Below are positions 55,331 to 64,000 of a stretch of DNA of 64,000 bases, one piece after another. Where the stretch lies: positions 62,001 through 126,000 of the forward strand of contig JANYKW010000079.1 of the NCBI GenBank assembly GCA_025358025.1, written 5' to 3'. The DNA comes from Bacteroidia bacterium. Lineage in GTDB: Bacteria > Bacteroidota > Bacteroidia > Bacteroidales > Prolixibacteraceae. The notes under the pieces are model-generated. The model was not told the origin of the DNA. It worked only from the letters and a program-made list of their open reading frames with translations, and did not search any database. Positions within the stretch are counted from its first letter, which is position 1. Each line of letters begins with the position of its first letter. A program made the position numbers and the translations under genes.

Positions 55331-55380
55331 ACTTTAGTCACTTTAGTTCACTTTAGCCACTTTAGTCACTTTAGTCACTT
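55331..55380. repeat. Tandem ACTTTAGTC minisatellite
   Basis: Five 9-10-nt units in a row (ACTTTAGTC, ACTTTAGTTC, ACTTTAGCC, ACTTTAGTC, ACTTTAGTC) and a partial sixth, ending 14 nt before the next ATG. Two related units lie upstream of nifJ at 7441-7458. Confidence 0.75.
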
Positions 55381-55394
55381 CCTGAGATAAGGAT

Positions 55395-56186
55395 ATGCGG
55401 ATTGAAAAATTATTGTTTCTTGTTATTTTGGTTTGCGGACTGTCCATGAGCAGTCATGCTCAGGTTTATTTTCCCGAGGATATGGTGAAAGTTTCTGCCC
55501 AGGTCCGGGATGATTTGACCGGGCTGGCAATTCCGTATGCCAATGTGATAAATCAGCGGGTCAGGGGGGGGACGATGACCGATAAAGATGGCAAATTCTC
55601 GCTGCAGGCAGATCCGATAGATACCCTCACTTTCAGATCCATCGGATATATTGATAAAAAAGTGCCGGTAAGCGAACTTCTTAATAAAGAAAATACCACT
55701 GTTACCATGTCTCCGGTGAGGTACCAGCTGGAAGGAGTAGAAATAACGGGAAAGGGTCCAAAGGTGAATATGTCAGGACTACTTGACCATGCAAAGATGG
55801 ACACAACTCCCAGTGAACTGCGTGGCGAATTTAACAAAAAACCAGGAATATTAGCAGCCATCGTCCATCCGACATCCTACCTCTATTATAAATTTAATAG
55901 GGAGGAAAAAGAGAAAAGGCACACCATTTCTGCTATCAGATCAGATAGGGAATGGCAGCTTTTTTCTTTGGTATACAACAAAGAGATTGCAGAAAGGCTG
56001 ACCGGATTAAAGGGTGAAGAACTGGATAATTTCATGGTCTATTTTAATGCTTACAGCAACCTTCTTTTCAGCGCCTCCACCTATGAGGTTGAAAAAAGAG
56101 TAAATGAGGTTTTTGATGATTACAAAAAAAAACAATTGGACCCAAAAGTGGTTGAAAAAACCACGAAAAAGCCTGATAAACAATAG
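55395..56186 (+). CDS. Carboxypeptidase-like regulatory domain protein
   Basis: A 263-aa exported protein. The signal peptide covers residues 1-22 (FLVILVCGLSMSSHA, then Q). Residues 30-110 form a CarboxypepD_reg-like beta-sandwich (VSAQVRDDLTGLAIPYANV, TMTDKDGKFSLQADP, TLTFRSIGYIDKKV). In Bacteroidota this domain is often at the N-terminus of SusC/TonB-dependent receptors; here it is followed only by a charged helical part, with no plug or barrel. The role is unknown. A tandem repeat array immediately precedes the start. Confidence 0.75.
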   Translation: MRIEKLLFLVILVCGLSMSSHAQVYFPEDMVKVSAQVRDDLTGLAIPYANVINQRVRGGTMTDKDGKFSLQADPIDTLTFRSIGYIDKKVPVSELLNKENTTVTMSPVRYQLEGVEITGKGPKVNMSGLLDHAKMDTTPSELRGEFNKKPGILAAIVHPTSYLYYKFNREEKEKRHTISAIRSDREWQLFSLVYNKEIAERLTGLKGEELDNFMVYFNAYSNLLFSASTYEVEKRVNEVFDDYKKKQLDPKVVEKTTKKPDKQ

Positions 56187-56263
56187 TTTATCTTGAATAT
56201 CAGGAAGGGGTCAGGCTCCTTCCATCTATAACGCATATCTTATAACTCATAACTTTCTGCCCC

Positions 56264-57208
56264 ATGCTTTTACCTGAATTTTCAGATATTCTCTCGGCTC
56301 ATGAACTTATCAAGCCCTACATCCTCAGAACACCAGTTCTGACCAGTCGCAGCATCAATTTTCTGATGGGATGCGAACTATTTTTCAAGTGTGAAAATTT
56401 TCAGAAAGTAGGCGCTTTTAAATTCCGGGGGGCTTCCAATGCGGTCTTCTCACTTCGCGATGAGGCAGCAATTTTAGGAGTCGGGACACACTCCTCCGGA
56501 AATCATGCGGCTGCACTCGCCCTGGCTGCAAAAATACGCGGGATTGAGGCTCACATCGTGATGCCTTCCAATGCTCCTGCAGTCAAGAAAATCGCTGTAG
56601 CTGGTTATGGAGCCCACATTACTTTCTGCGAACCCACCCTTCAGTCCAGGGAAGAGACCTTAAAAAAAATTACGGAGGATCTTGGACTTACAGTCATTCA
56701 TCCCTACAACAATTTTAAAGTGATAAGTGGTCAGGGAACCGCTGCACTTGAGCTTTTTGAAGATTGTAAGGAACTGGAAATAATGATGTGTCCGGTTGGA
56801 GGAGGAGGTCTGCTGGCAGGAACTGCCATTGCAACTAAAAATCTCATCCCGGGGTGCAGGGTGATTGCGGCTGAACCCAGAGGTGCGGACGACGCCTACC
56901 GATCGTTCCGCGACGGATACATTCATCCTTCTGTCCAGCCACTAACTATCGCTGACGGACTCCTAACATCGCTGGGAGAGCTAAATTTTGCGGTGATTCA
57001 ACAAAAGGTGGATGATATTCTGACAGCATCTGAAGAGTCGATAATCGCCGCTATGCGCATGATCTGGGAGCGAATGAAAATCATCATCGAACCATCCAGT
57101 GCGCTCCCCCTGGCCGTTATCATGGAGAACAGGGAAAAATTCGCCGGCCATAGAATTGGCATCATACTTTCAGGAGGGAATGTTGATCTGTCAAATCTTC
57201 CATTTTAA
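56264..57208 (+). CDS. Threonine/serine dehydratase-type PLP enzyme
   Basis: A 314-aa fold-type II PLP enzyme. PLP lysine in KVGAFKFRGASNAVF, the phosphate-binding THSSGNHAAALALAA, the glycine loop CPVGGGGLLAGTA and IEPSSALPLA near the end. It lacks the regulatory ACT domains of biosynthetic IlvA, so it resembles catabolic threonine dehydratase or serine racemase. The sequence does not separate these two. It lies just upstream of the convergent PorP-like gene. Confidence 0.9.
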   Translation: MLLPEFSDILSAHELIKPYILRTPVLTSRSINFLMGCELFFKCENFQKVGAFKFRGASNAVFSLRDEAAILGVGTHSSGNHAAALALAAKIRGIEAHIVMPSNAPAVKKIAVAGYGAHITFCEPTLQSREETLKKITEDLGLTVIHPYNNFKVISGQGTAALELFEDCKELEIMMCPVGGGGLLAGTAIATKNLIPGCRVIAAEPRGADDAYRSFRDGYIHPSVQPLTIADGLLTSLGELNFAVIQQKVDDILTASEESIIAAMRMIWERMKIIIEPSSALPLAVIMENREKFAGHRIGIILSGGNVDLSNLPF

Positions 57209-57260
57209 TATACCGCTCCTTTTTAACGCTCTTTAAATTTGATTGCTGATTGATTTCTTC

Positions 57261-58211
57261 TTAAAAATATCTTGGCGTAAACCTGCTGAACCTCTTCCGC
57301 CTCGCTGGAAAATCATAGCTAAGCATAAATTCGTGAGTCCCTGCGTTATATTGAGAGGGGACAAAAGTGGTAAGATCATAGGCATAACCCAGCTTTACAC
57401 CTTCACTAACATAAATCTGAAGAAGAAGACCGTATGAATTCATAAACCTGTAAGTTGCACCAATCCAAACCTTTTCGTAAAAAAGTGCATTTGCAGTTAA
57501 GTCAACAACAGTCGGAGTATTTTGGCTCCATCTGGCTAAAATTGTCGGCTTAAATTTGACATTATCAGCAATATCAGCGACATAGCCTCCCATGAGATAA
57601 AAATTCATCTCTTCCTGGTACACGGGTGCACCGCTATCAGAATTGATTTTGTTTTGGAAGATTTTAGGAATTGATGCCCCCAGGAAGAAATCATCAGCAT
57701 GCCACAAAAAACCAACACCAAAATTAGGCAGATATTTTTTATTGATGTCAAAGGCAACAACCGGATCGTTTGGATCATGGATGGTTAAATCTGTCAGCAT
57801 AGCTTCATACCGGTTAAATCCTCCTTTGATACCAAAGGATACATACTTATCTTTTTCAAGCTTTATCCGGAACGAGTAGTCAGCATAGAAGCCTGTTTGC
57901 CTTACAGGCCCATATCTGTCGGTAACGATGGATAATCCCAATCCAACATTGTATCTTCTGTAAGGACCCTGAATCGTTAATGTGCTGGTTATTGGTGCGC
58001 CATCAAAGCCGACCCATTGTATTCTGGATATAGCAGTAGCATTGATATACCCCGACAATCCTGCATATGCAGGCTGAATAGAAAGCAGGTTGTTCATATA
58101 TTGATTAAAGACCGGATCCTGCTGAGCATACAAACCCAGCTGGAATCCCAGGAACAGGATTCCAAACACTAATTTTAAAAAACCCTTAAATATTAAGTTT
58201 TTGCAATTCAA
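57261..58211 (-). CDS. PorP/SprF family type IX secretion membrane protein
   Basis: A 316-aa outer-membrane-type protein with a signal peptide (residues about 10-29, ending LYAQQDP). The start AQQDPVFNQYMNNLLSIQPAYAGLSGYINATAISRIQWVG is the PorP/SprF family hallmark. Some members help surface display or gliding of one large adhesin encoded beside them. It lies 30 nt downstream of the giant surface protein gene on the same strand, as in the sprB-sprF arrangement, so co-expression and partnership are likely. Confidence 0.9.
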   Translation of the reverse strand: MNCKNLIFKGFLKLVFGILFLGFQLGLYAQQDPVFNQYMNNLLSIQPAYAGLSGYINATAISRIQWVGFDGAPITSTLTIQGPYRRYNVGLGLSIVTDRYGPVRQTGFYADYSFRIKLEKDKYVSFGIKGGFNRYEAMLTDLTIHDPNDPVVAFDINKKYLPNFGVGFLWHADDFFLGASIPKIFQNKINSDSGAPVYQEEMNFYLMGGYVADIADNVKFKPTILARWSQNTPTVVDLTANALFYEKVWIGATYRFMNSYGLLLQIYVSEGVKLGYAYDLTTFVPSQYNAGTHEFMLSYDFPARRKRFSRFTPRYF

Positions 58212-58241
58212 AGCGGAATATTTAAGAAGTTGCTATTTTGA

Positions 58242-61200
58242 TTAATAATATACATACATGTACCCTTTTAATGTTTGACTTCTGGCCCCACCCAATTTCA
58301 GGATGTAATAATAAACACCTGTCGCTACGAGATTATTTTTCGAAAAACTTGACTCAGTATACTTTCCATCCCAGGCATTTTCAGGCAGCTCGTAATTATT
58401 GCTTCTAAAGACCAGCTGCCCGGACCTTGTATAAATTAGCATCTGAGAATCAGGATAGTCTTCACTGGTCAACCCATCAATAACGAATGTGTCGTTTAAA
58501 CCATCCCCATTGGGTGATATTAACTGCGGAATTGTAGGAATTTCTTTGATAAAAACCCGCTGGGTACACGTATCCATCAGGCCAATCTGATCTGTTACAG
58601 TCCAGATTACATAGGTTAATCCTTTTCTGAATTTTGCGGGTGCATCATTGGTAATAGTATCTATTGCACAATTATCCGTAGCGACTGGATCCCCTAGTTT
58701 AGCAGTATATTTGTTGGGAGATCCATCATCCGATTTCAAATAGGCAACAGTCAGCTCGACATCTTTCGGGCAAGTAAGTACAGGAGGTATGTTATCCAAT
58801 ACATCGATAAAAACGCTGTCCTTTTCTAAACAGCCATTGGGACTGGTTATTGAAACCTTTTGCCAATATGCAGGCAGTCGGACGGCTTCCCGGGTGGTTT
58901 GAACAGGAGTTGTCTCCCATAAATAGGTATAACTGTTCAGAACAGCCAAGTCAGTACTTCCATTGATGGTATCGATTCTTGCACTTCCATTGATATCACT
59001 CCTGCACATGATAGATTTTGTCACAAAACCCAGTTTGATTGCAACAGGTTCCAAAATTTTCCCGGTAAATGCCTTGGTACACATCTTTGCATCTGTTACT
59101 ATTACAGTATAGGTCCCGGAAGGAAGATTTTTTATGGTATCGGTTGTCTGGGCTGGTTGCGTATCCCAAAGATAAGTGTAAGGTGCAGTCCCCATGGTAA
59201 TATTTACAGTCAGTGATCCGGTGGAATCACCAGAGCAATTCAATCCCGATGAAATTACCATTGCTGCACGCAGCGAATCGGGCTGTAAAACCTGAACCGG
59301 CTTAATATCAGAACACTTGCCAGATGGTGTGCCTCCTTTGATAAAGTATCTTCCTGCAGCCACAGTTTTGGGTGAAGCCAGAACAGATGTTGCTGTTGAA
59401 TCTTGCCAATAGGTTAAAAGCAATCCGGGCGTGGAACCTGCAGTAACTTCCGGCAGCGTCAAATCAGCCGTTGTTCCCGAACAGGATTTTAAAACAGGGT
59501 TGTGGATAACCAATTTCGGAGCTGTGACAACCTCTATATACTTTGTGGCAATGATAGAACATGCACCACCTGCAAGGGTATAGGTATATTGGATGGCATG
59601 TGTTCCTGCTCCTGCCAGTTTTGGATCAAAGATGTCCCCTTTCATGCCAGGGCCGGTGAATGTACCTCCGGCAGGAGAAACCGATACGGTTACAGGAGGG
59701 TCTGCCACACAATATGGGCCATATGTGCCATTAAAATTCACCGTATTTACGGTTATGTCAGTCTGGAAAACATTTTTGCATCCGGTGCTGTTGGTAATAT
59801 TCAGGGTATATGTTCCTGCTTTGGCAATTGACATATTGGGAATTTGAGGACTTTGGTCTTTGGAGACAAATCCATCCGGACCTGTCCAGTCATAGAAAGA
59901 CATACCATTGGGACCTCCTTTAAGAATCAGGGTACTTCCCTCACAGATCGGATTGATATTTGGTGTTATCGTTGGAATAGGCACTGCTGTATTGAATGAT
60001 ACGGCAACTTTTGTTGAATAGCTACAACCGTCCTTGTCGACTACAGTCAGTGTATAATCACCTGTATCAGTGGCAGGATTGACGTTGTTACGCGACGGAC
60101 TTTGTAAATTGGAGGCAAAACTGTTGGGACCGGTCCACGAGTAACTGACCATTCCATTGGGTTCTCCCCTAAACCTGAGGGTATCACCTGCGCATACAGG
60201 ACTATTGGAGGTTGCTTTAGGCTGGAATGGCGTTGGCGTTATGGTTTTCGATGCTTCACATCCGTTCCAGTCTACAATAGTTAGTTTGAACGATTGAGGA
60301 GGATTAGGAAAAGGTATAGCTGGAGGCTTTTGCGAAGTTGACCAGATTGCTCCATTTTGATCAGACCAGGTATAGGAGGTCATCCCATTGGGTAATGCAT
60401 TTAACTGCATGGTACCTGCCGGACAGATGGTTGTAGCCTCAGCGATTGGAATGGGCAATGGCTTAAAGGATACGCTTACCGTGTCGGAGGAGGTTGCATT
60501 GCTGGCATTGGTAACAATTAGCGTATAGGTACCGCTGTTGGCAATAGTGACCTTGCTGATGGAGGGATTTTGTTCTGAAGAGGTATATCCATTCGGACCC
60601 GACCATGCATAAGATTTCATGTTATCAGGAAAACCTGAAAGGTACAGGGTTGCCCCGATACATACAGGAAGTTGAGCCTCAGCTCTGGCAATATCAAGCA
60701 CTACCATGACAGAATCAGTAGCTGAACAACCATTCAATGAGGTGACTGTCAACTTATACAGACCCGCTGCAGCTACTGTAACGCTGGGGATTATTACATC
60801 CATCGTGCTGAAGACAAAACCATTGGGATCGGTCCAGAGGTAGGTATTTCCCGGTAATTCAGGCCCACCCTTGAGCTGAAGAGTCTGCCCCAGGGCCAGC
60901 GGACTGTTTGAAGCAGCACTGGCAGTGGTTGAACCAATGGTAAGTGTAACTGCTGTTCTGGTTAAGCTGACACATTTTGTAATATCATCCACGCTTTCAG
61001 CATAATAGGTAACAGTCGAACTGACTTTATTTAAGGTTGGACTTGTTACTACAGTGCCTCCTTTGGCCAGGGTGTACCACACCACTGTTGTGCCTGCGGT
61101 AGGAGTGATACTCCTATTTGCATCAAGGGTCTGAAGCGGATTTTTGGCGCATTCGGTGATGTCACCAGCACTTATAGGAGCAGGAGGAGCTGCATGTATG

Positions 61201-64000
61201 ACCAGTCTGACAGGAATTCTGTTGCTACTCACACATTGGGTGGTATCATTTTTTGCCGCAACATACATTGTTTTGGAACCGGCGAAATCCAATATCGGGG
61301 AGACCTCAAATCCTCCGGTAGCAGCATCATAGCACACAATGGAAATTCCTGGAATTACGACAAATAGCTTCCTGGCATCTAATGGTGCAATTGGGTTGGA
61401 CTCACAGGACACCAGTGAATCCTGTCCCTTTACCTTAAGTACAGGGTCGGCAACCATACTATTGATTGTCAGAGTTACAGGTGTTCGGGTCGGATTGATG
61501 CATTTGTCAAGCGTGGCTTCTGCATAATAAATCCTGGACCCTATCGTCTTTAGAATAGGAGATGCAACAGAAGTTCCTCCTATATCTGAGTTGTACCACT
61601 TGATAGTAACCCCTGCCGGCGGTGTCTCCACCTCAGCTGTTAATACTTGTAAAGGTTTTAAGGGACATTCAGTTTTATTGATCGCAAGAGGAGCCGCGGG
61701 GGTTGGATTAATTGTTAAAACAACAGCTGCCGAACGGTTAACACTATTACAACTTCCGTTGTTGGCCTCAGCAAAGTAACTTACTGTTCCAACCTGATTC
61801 AAGATCGGAGAAACAGGTTCACCTCCTGTAGGTGTTGAATACCAAAGTATGGAAGAACCGGCAGCAGTTGCTGTAGCTGTTAACGTCTGTATTGTATCCT
61901 TTGCGCATTCTGTGATGTCTAATCCGGGAACAGGGGCCTTTGGTGCAACATCGATCTGCAGTGTAACAGCTGTTCTGGTTAAACTCTTGCATTTCCCATT
62001 ATCTGATTCTGCGTAATAAGTGATTGATTTGACCGTGTTCAATGTCGGGCTTCCCACAGGAAGTCCTCCGGTTGCCGTAATATACCACTTCACTGTTGAA
62101 CCGGCAGGGGCAGTTGCCGTAGCTGTTAATACCTGTATCGGACTTTGTTCACATACCCTGATATCTCCCCCACTGACTGGTGCATCGGGAACCGCTTCAA
62201 TTTTCAGAACTACCGGTGCAGATCGTGTCAGGCTGGAACAACTTCCAAGTAAAGACTCTGCATAATAGGTTGCTGTTCCTATCTGATTTAAAGTAGGACT
62301 ACTAACAGGTGCTCCTCCTGATGCTGAAACATACCAGATGGCGGCAGGATCAGAAGACAGCGCAATAAGTGTTTGGATGGGGGCCTTTTCACACTCCGTA
62401 ATATTACCAAGGCTGACAGGAGCCATAGGTACAGGATTAATTGTCAGGGTAACCATGGATCGGGTTGAACTGGTGCAAATCCCATTGTTAGCTTCTGCGT
62501 AGTAGGTAACAGTGCCAACTGCCTTTAGCGTAGGTGTTACAGGAATGCCTCCCAAAGGAGCGGTATACCATTTGATGGTTGAACCAACCGGAACTTTCGC
62601 AGTAGCAGTAAGTGTCTGCAGCGGACTTTTTTGGCATTCCACTACATCTGGATCCGGGACAGGCGGAGCAGGATGAGGAATTATACTAAGTGTAACCTGG
62701 GTCCTGATTAAACTGGTGCAACCTGTCAGAATATTGTACGATTCAGCATAAAAACTTACCATTCCCAGACCTGTTAAAGAAGGTGCGGGAACAAGGATTC
62801 CTCCCGCAGGTGCATCATACCAGTTCACAGTACAGCCAACAGGTGCAATAGCAACAGGCACGATTGTCTGGGCAGGCATATCCAGACATTGTTTAATGTC
62901 TCCAGCGGAAGTAGGAGGTGTCGGAGCAGGCAGGGCGGTAGTTATTAAAGGAATAGACGGGGAGCTTTGACAGCCGATGGCGTCACTTATGATCACAGAG
63001 AAGCTACCCGATGTTGTAACGCGAATAGATTGTGTCGCTTCACCATTCGACCACAGATAATTATACCCGGCAGGCGCAGTGAGAACAACATCACCCCCTG
63101 AACAGAATGTTGTTGGTCCTGAAGGAACAATAACAGGCAAAGGAGGTGCTGGATTGACTACCACAACAACACTGAAGGAACTACTTGTACAACCATTAGA
63201 ACTTAGGGAATACATATAAGTCACGGCCACAGGAACAGCTGAGGTATTTGCCAGTGTCTCGTTTATATCTCCTGCCCCTGAAGAGGCTGGCTGAACAATT
63301 CCAGCTACGGCGGCTCTGTTCCAGCTATACGTTACGCCCGGAGTAGAACTGGTGGCAGCATAGTGGAATACTGAACCGGTACAGATAGCCGGAGGGGTCA
63401 GTGAACTTGTCAGGGCAGGAGCAGGATTCACAGTTACCGTAACATTTTGCGTTGTGGTACAACCATTGAAAAACAAAGTATATAAATAGGTAACATTGAC
63501 TGGTAAGGCTGTTGAACTGGTCAGAAACTCACTAATATTCCCTGACCCCGATGATGCAGGCTGCACAATCCCTGACAGGGTAGGACGCGACCACAACAGA
63601 ACTGCTCCCGGGGTCGAACTTGTTGCCGAATAATTAAACAGTAACCCGCTGCAAACAGCAGGAGGAGTCAGTGTACTTGTCAGGGTGGCAGCAGGATTAA
63701 CTGTCACCACTACATTGTATGTCACAGGATTGGTGCATCCATTGGCAGATAGCGAAAAAACATAGGTGACATTGATAGGAGCAGCAGTGAGATTTAGAAG
63801 TGTCTCGTTTGGATTGCCATTGCCTGATGTAACAGGATTAGCAATTCCCGCAACAGCCACACGACTCCAGGAAAAAGTTGTTCCTGCTGTTGCAGAAGTT
63901 GGAGAATAACTGAAGGCAGTATTACTGCAAATAGCAGGAGGCAAAAGGGTGCTTGTCAAAACCGGCAATGGTTTGACATTTACTACCAGGTTCTGTGATG
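58242..64000 (-). CDS. Giant repeat-rich surface protein with T9SS gliding-type C-terminal domain (5'-truncated)
   Basis: The frame is open to the window edge, so at least 1918 residues are present. In order: at least three PKD-like repeats of about 92 aa (LTSxLxPPAICxxxxFxYxxTS); one Ig-like domain; eight repeats of about 80 aa of the Ig_7 type (ECxxxPIQTLTATA, then WY, then TYYAESxNGxC; about 60930-62940); five shorter Ig/PKD-like repeats with a YxWTGPNGF core; two SprB-like repeats (SGTYTVIVTDAKMC); a HYR-type domain (PPVLTCPKDVELTV); and the C-terminal sorting domain (SPNGDGLNDTFVIDGL, ending MYVYY). It should be exported by the type IX system and act as an adhesin or gliding-like surface protein. 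Confidence 0.93.
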   Translation of the reverse strand, partial: SQNLVVNVKPLPVLTSTLLPPAICSNTAFSYSPTSATAGTTFSWSRVAVAGIANPVTSGNGNPNETLLNLTAAPINVTYVFSLSANGCTNPVTYNVVVTVNPAATLTSTLTPPAVCSGLLFNYSATSSTPGAVLLWSRPTLSGIVQPASSGSGNISEFLTSSTALPVNVTYLYTLFFNGCTTTQNVTVTVNPAPALTSSLTPPAICTGSVFHYAATSSTPGVTYSWNRAAVAGIVQPASSGAGDINETLANTSAVPVAVTYMYSLSSNGCTSSSFSVVVVVNPAPPLPVIVPSGPTTFCSGGDVVLTAPAGYNYLWSNGEATQSIRVTTSGSFSVIISDAIGCQSSPSIPLITTALPAPTPPTSAGDIKQCLDMPAQTIVPVAIAPVGCTVNWYDAPAGGILVPAPSLTGLGMVSFYAESYNILTGCTSLIRTQVTLSIIPHPAPPVPDPDVVECQKSPLQTLTATAKVPVGSTIKWYTAPLGGIPVTPTLKAVGTVTYYAEANNGICTSSTRSMVTLTINPVPMAPVSLGNITECEKAPIQTLIALSSDPAAIWYVSASGGAPVSSPTLNQIGTATYYAESLLGSCSSLTRSAPVVLKIEAVPDAPVSGGDIRVCEQSPIQVLTATATAPAGSTVKWYITATGGLPVGSPTLNTVKSITYYAESDNGKCKSLTRTAVTLQIDVAPKAPVPGLDITECAKDTIQTLTATATAAGSSILWYSTPTGGEPVSPILNQVGTVSYFAEANNGSCNSVNRSAAVVLTINPTPAAPLAINKTECPLKPLQVLTAEVETPPAGVTIKWYNSDIGGTSVASPILKTIGSRIYYAEATLDKCINPTRTPVTLTINSMVADPVLKVKGQDSLVSCESNPIAPLDARKLFVVIPGISIVCYDAATGGFEVSPILDFAGSKTMYVAAKNDTTQCVSSNRIPVRLVIHAAPPAPISAGDITECAKNPLQTLDANRSITPTAGTTVVWYTLAKGGTVVTSPTLNKVSSTVTYYAESVDDITKCVSLTRTAVTLTIGSTTASAASNSPLALGQTLQLKGGPELPGNTYLWTDPNGFVFSTMDVIIPSVTVAAAGLYKLTVTSLNGCSATDSVMVVLDIARAEAQLPVCIGATLYLSGFPDNMKSYAWSGPNGYTSSEQNPSISKVTIANSGTYTLIVTNASNATSSDTVSVSFKPLPIPIAEATTICPAGTMQLNALPNGMTSYTWSDQNGAIWSTSQKPPAIPFPNPPQSFKLTIVDWNGCEASKTITPTPFQPKATSNSPVCAGDTLRFRGEPNGMVSYSWTGPNSFASNLQSPSRNNVNPATDTGDYTLTVVDKDGCSYSTKVAVSFNTAVPIPTITPNINPICEGSTLILKGGPNGMSFYDWTGPDGFVSKDQSPQIPNMSIAKAGTYTLNITNSTGCKNVFQTDITVNTVNFNGTYGPYCVADPPVTVSVSPAGGTFTGPGMKGDIFDPKLAGAGTHAIQYTYTLAGGACSIIATKYIEVVTAPKLVIHNPVLKSCSGTTADLTLPEVTAGSTPGLLLTYWQDSTATSVLASPKTVAAGRYFIKGGTPSGKCSDIKPVQVLQPDSLRAAMVISSGLNCSGDSTGSLTVNITMGTAPYTYLWDTQPAQTTDTIKNLPSGTYTVIVTDAKMCTKAFTGKILEPVAIKLGFVTKSIMCRSDINGSARIDTINGSTDLAVLNSYTYLWETTPVQTTREAVRLPAYWQKVSITSPNGCLEKDSVFIDVLDNIPPVLTCPKDVELTVAYLKSDDGSPNKYTAKLGDPVATDNCAIDTITNDAPAKFRKGLTYVIWTVTDQIGLMDTCTQRVFIKEIPTIPQLISPNGDGLNDTFVIDGLTSEDYPDSQMLIYTRSGQLVFRSNNYELPENAWDGKYTESSFSKNNLVATGVYYYILKLGGARSQTLKGYMYVYY

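Noticed and set aside
54547-55341. 264-codon ORF on the minus strand over dapL
   Set aside because: Antisense to an intact dapL and without family resemblance.

Overview
The window looks like chromosome of an anaerobic or facultative member of the Bacteroidota, class Bacteroidia; I cannot place it below class from sequence alone. The signs are: TAnnTTTG promoter boxes, some with an upstream TTG at 19-20 nt; a type IX secretion pair (a giant Ig/PKD-like surface protein with a gliding-motility-type C-terminal sorting domain next to a PorP/SprF-type protein); a Rho factor with a long N-terminal insertion; a short RpoD-type sigma factor; single-chain pyruvate:ferredoxin oxidoreductase; the futalosine menaquinone route; LL-diaminopimelate aminotransferase; and an S16 protein with a long acidic tail. 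It is mostly housekeeping DNA with small intergenic repeats. I see no prophage, insertion sequence, tRNA, rRNA or CRISPR array.

Layout. 1-3.4 kb: end of a WecA/MraY-type transferase, a VanZ-like membrane protein, an Smr-domain protein and queA. 3.4-7.4 kb: rnpB and nifJ, separated by a near-perfect palindrome that seems to be both the nifJ terminator and the site of the rnpB promoter. 7.5-13.6 kb: an AAA ATPase, rho, a sigma factor, rpe and ssrA (tmRNA). 13.6-19.1 kb (minus strand): an M16 peptidase, a stand-alone cas6, fabD and folE. 19.3-29.9 kb (plus strand): mqnB-mqnD, a TonB-like protein, a small HMA protein, clpB, an MBL-fold hydrolase, an M3 peptidase, a DUF151 protein, thyA and folA. 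29.9-32.6 kb: ppa, a decayed Gfo/Idh/MocA oxidoreductase fragment and a YifB/ComM ATPase. 32.8-42.9 kb: mutL, two rhomboid proteins, an EEP-family protein, a LytTR regulator with a propeller-type sensor kinase, and a NagX-like acyltransferase. 43-51.6 kb: trxA, dnaE, a lipoprotein, rpsP-rimM, a DUF2807 protein, a TsaC-type enzyme and a glycosyltransferase. 51.7-57.2 kb: lysA, dapF and dapL, a carboxypeptidase-regulatory-domain protein and a threonine/serine dehydratase. 57.3-64 kb: PorP/SprF-like protein and the giant surface protein, which runs off the window.

The points most worth a second look are: (1) the orphan Cas6, with its own promoter and apparently no histidine at the usual catalytic position; (2) a DapF homologue with serine in place of both catalytic cysteines, next to dapL and lysA; (3) the nested nifJ terminator/rnpB promoter palindrome; (4) a 51-nt GAAA-capped hairpin in the gap after the sensor kinase gene; (5) a GGAGAGACGG-type minisatellite inside the mutL linker that also occurs upstream of ssrA; and (6) the giant T9SS cargo/PorP pair.

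All calls come from reading the sequence and from memory of the families; no database search was run.
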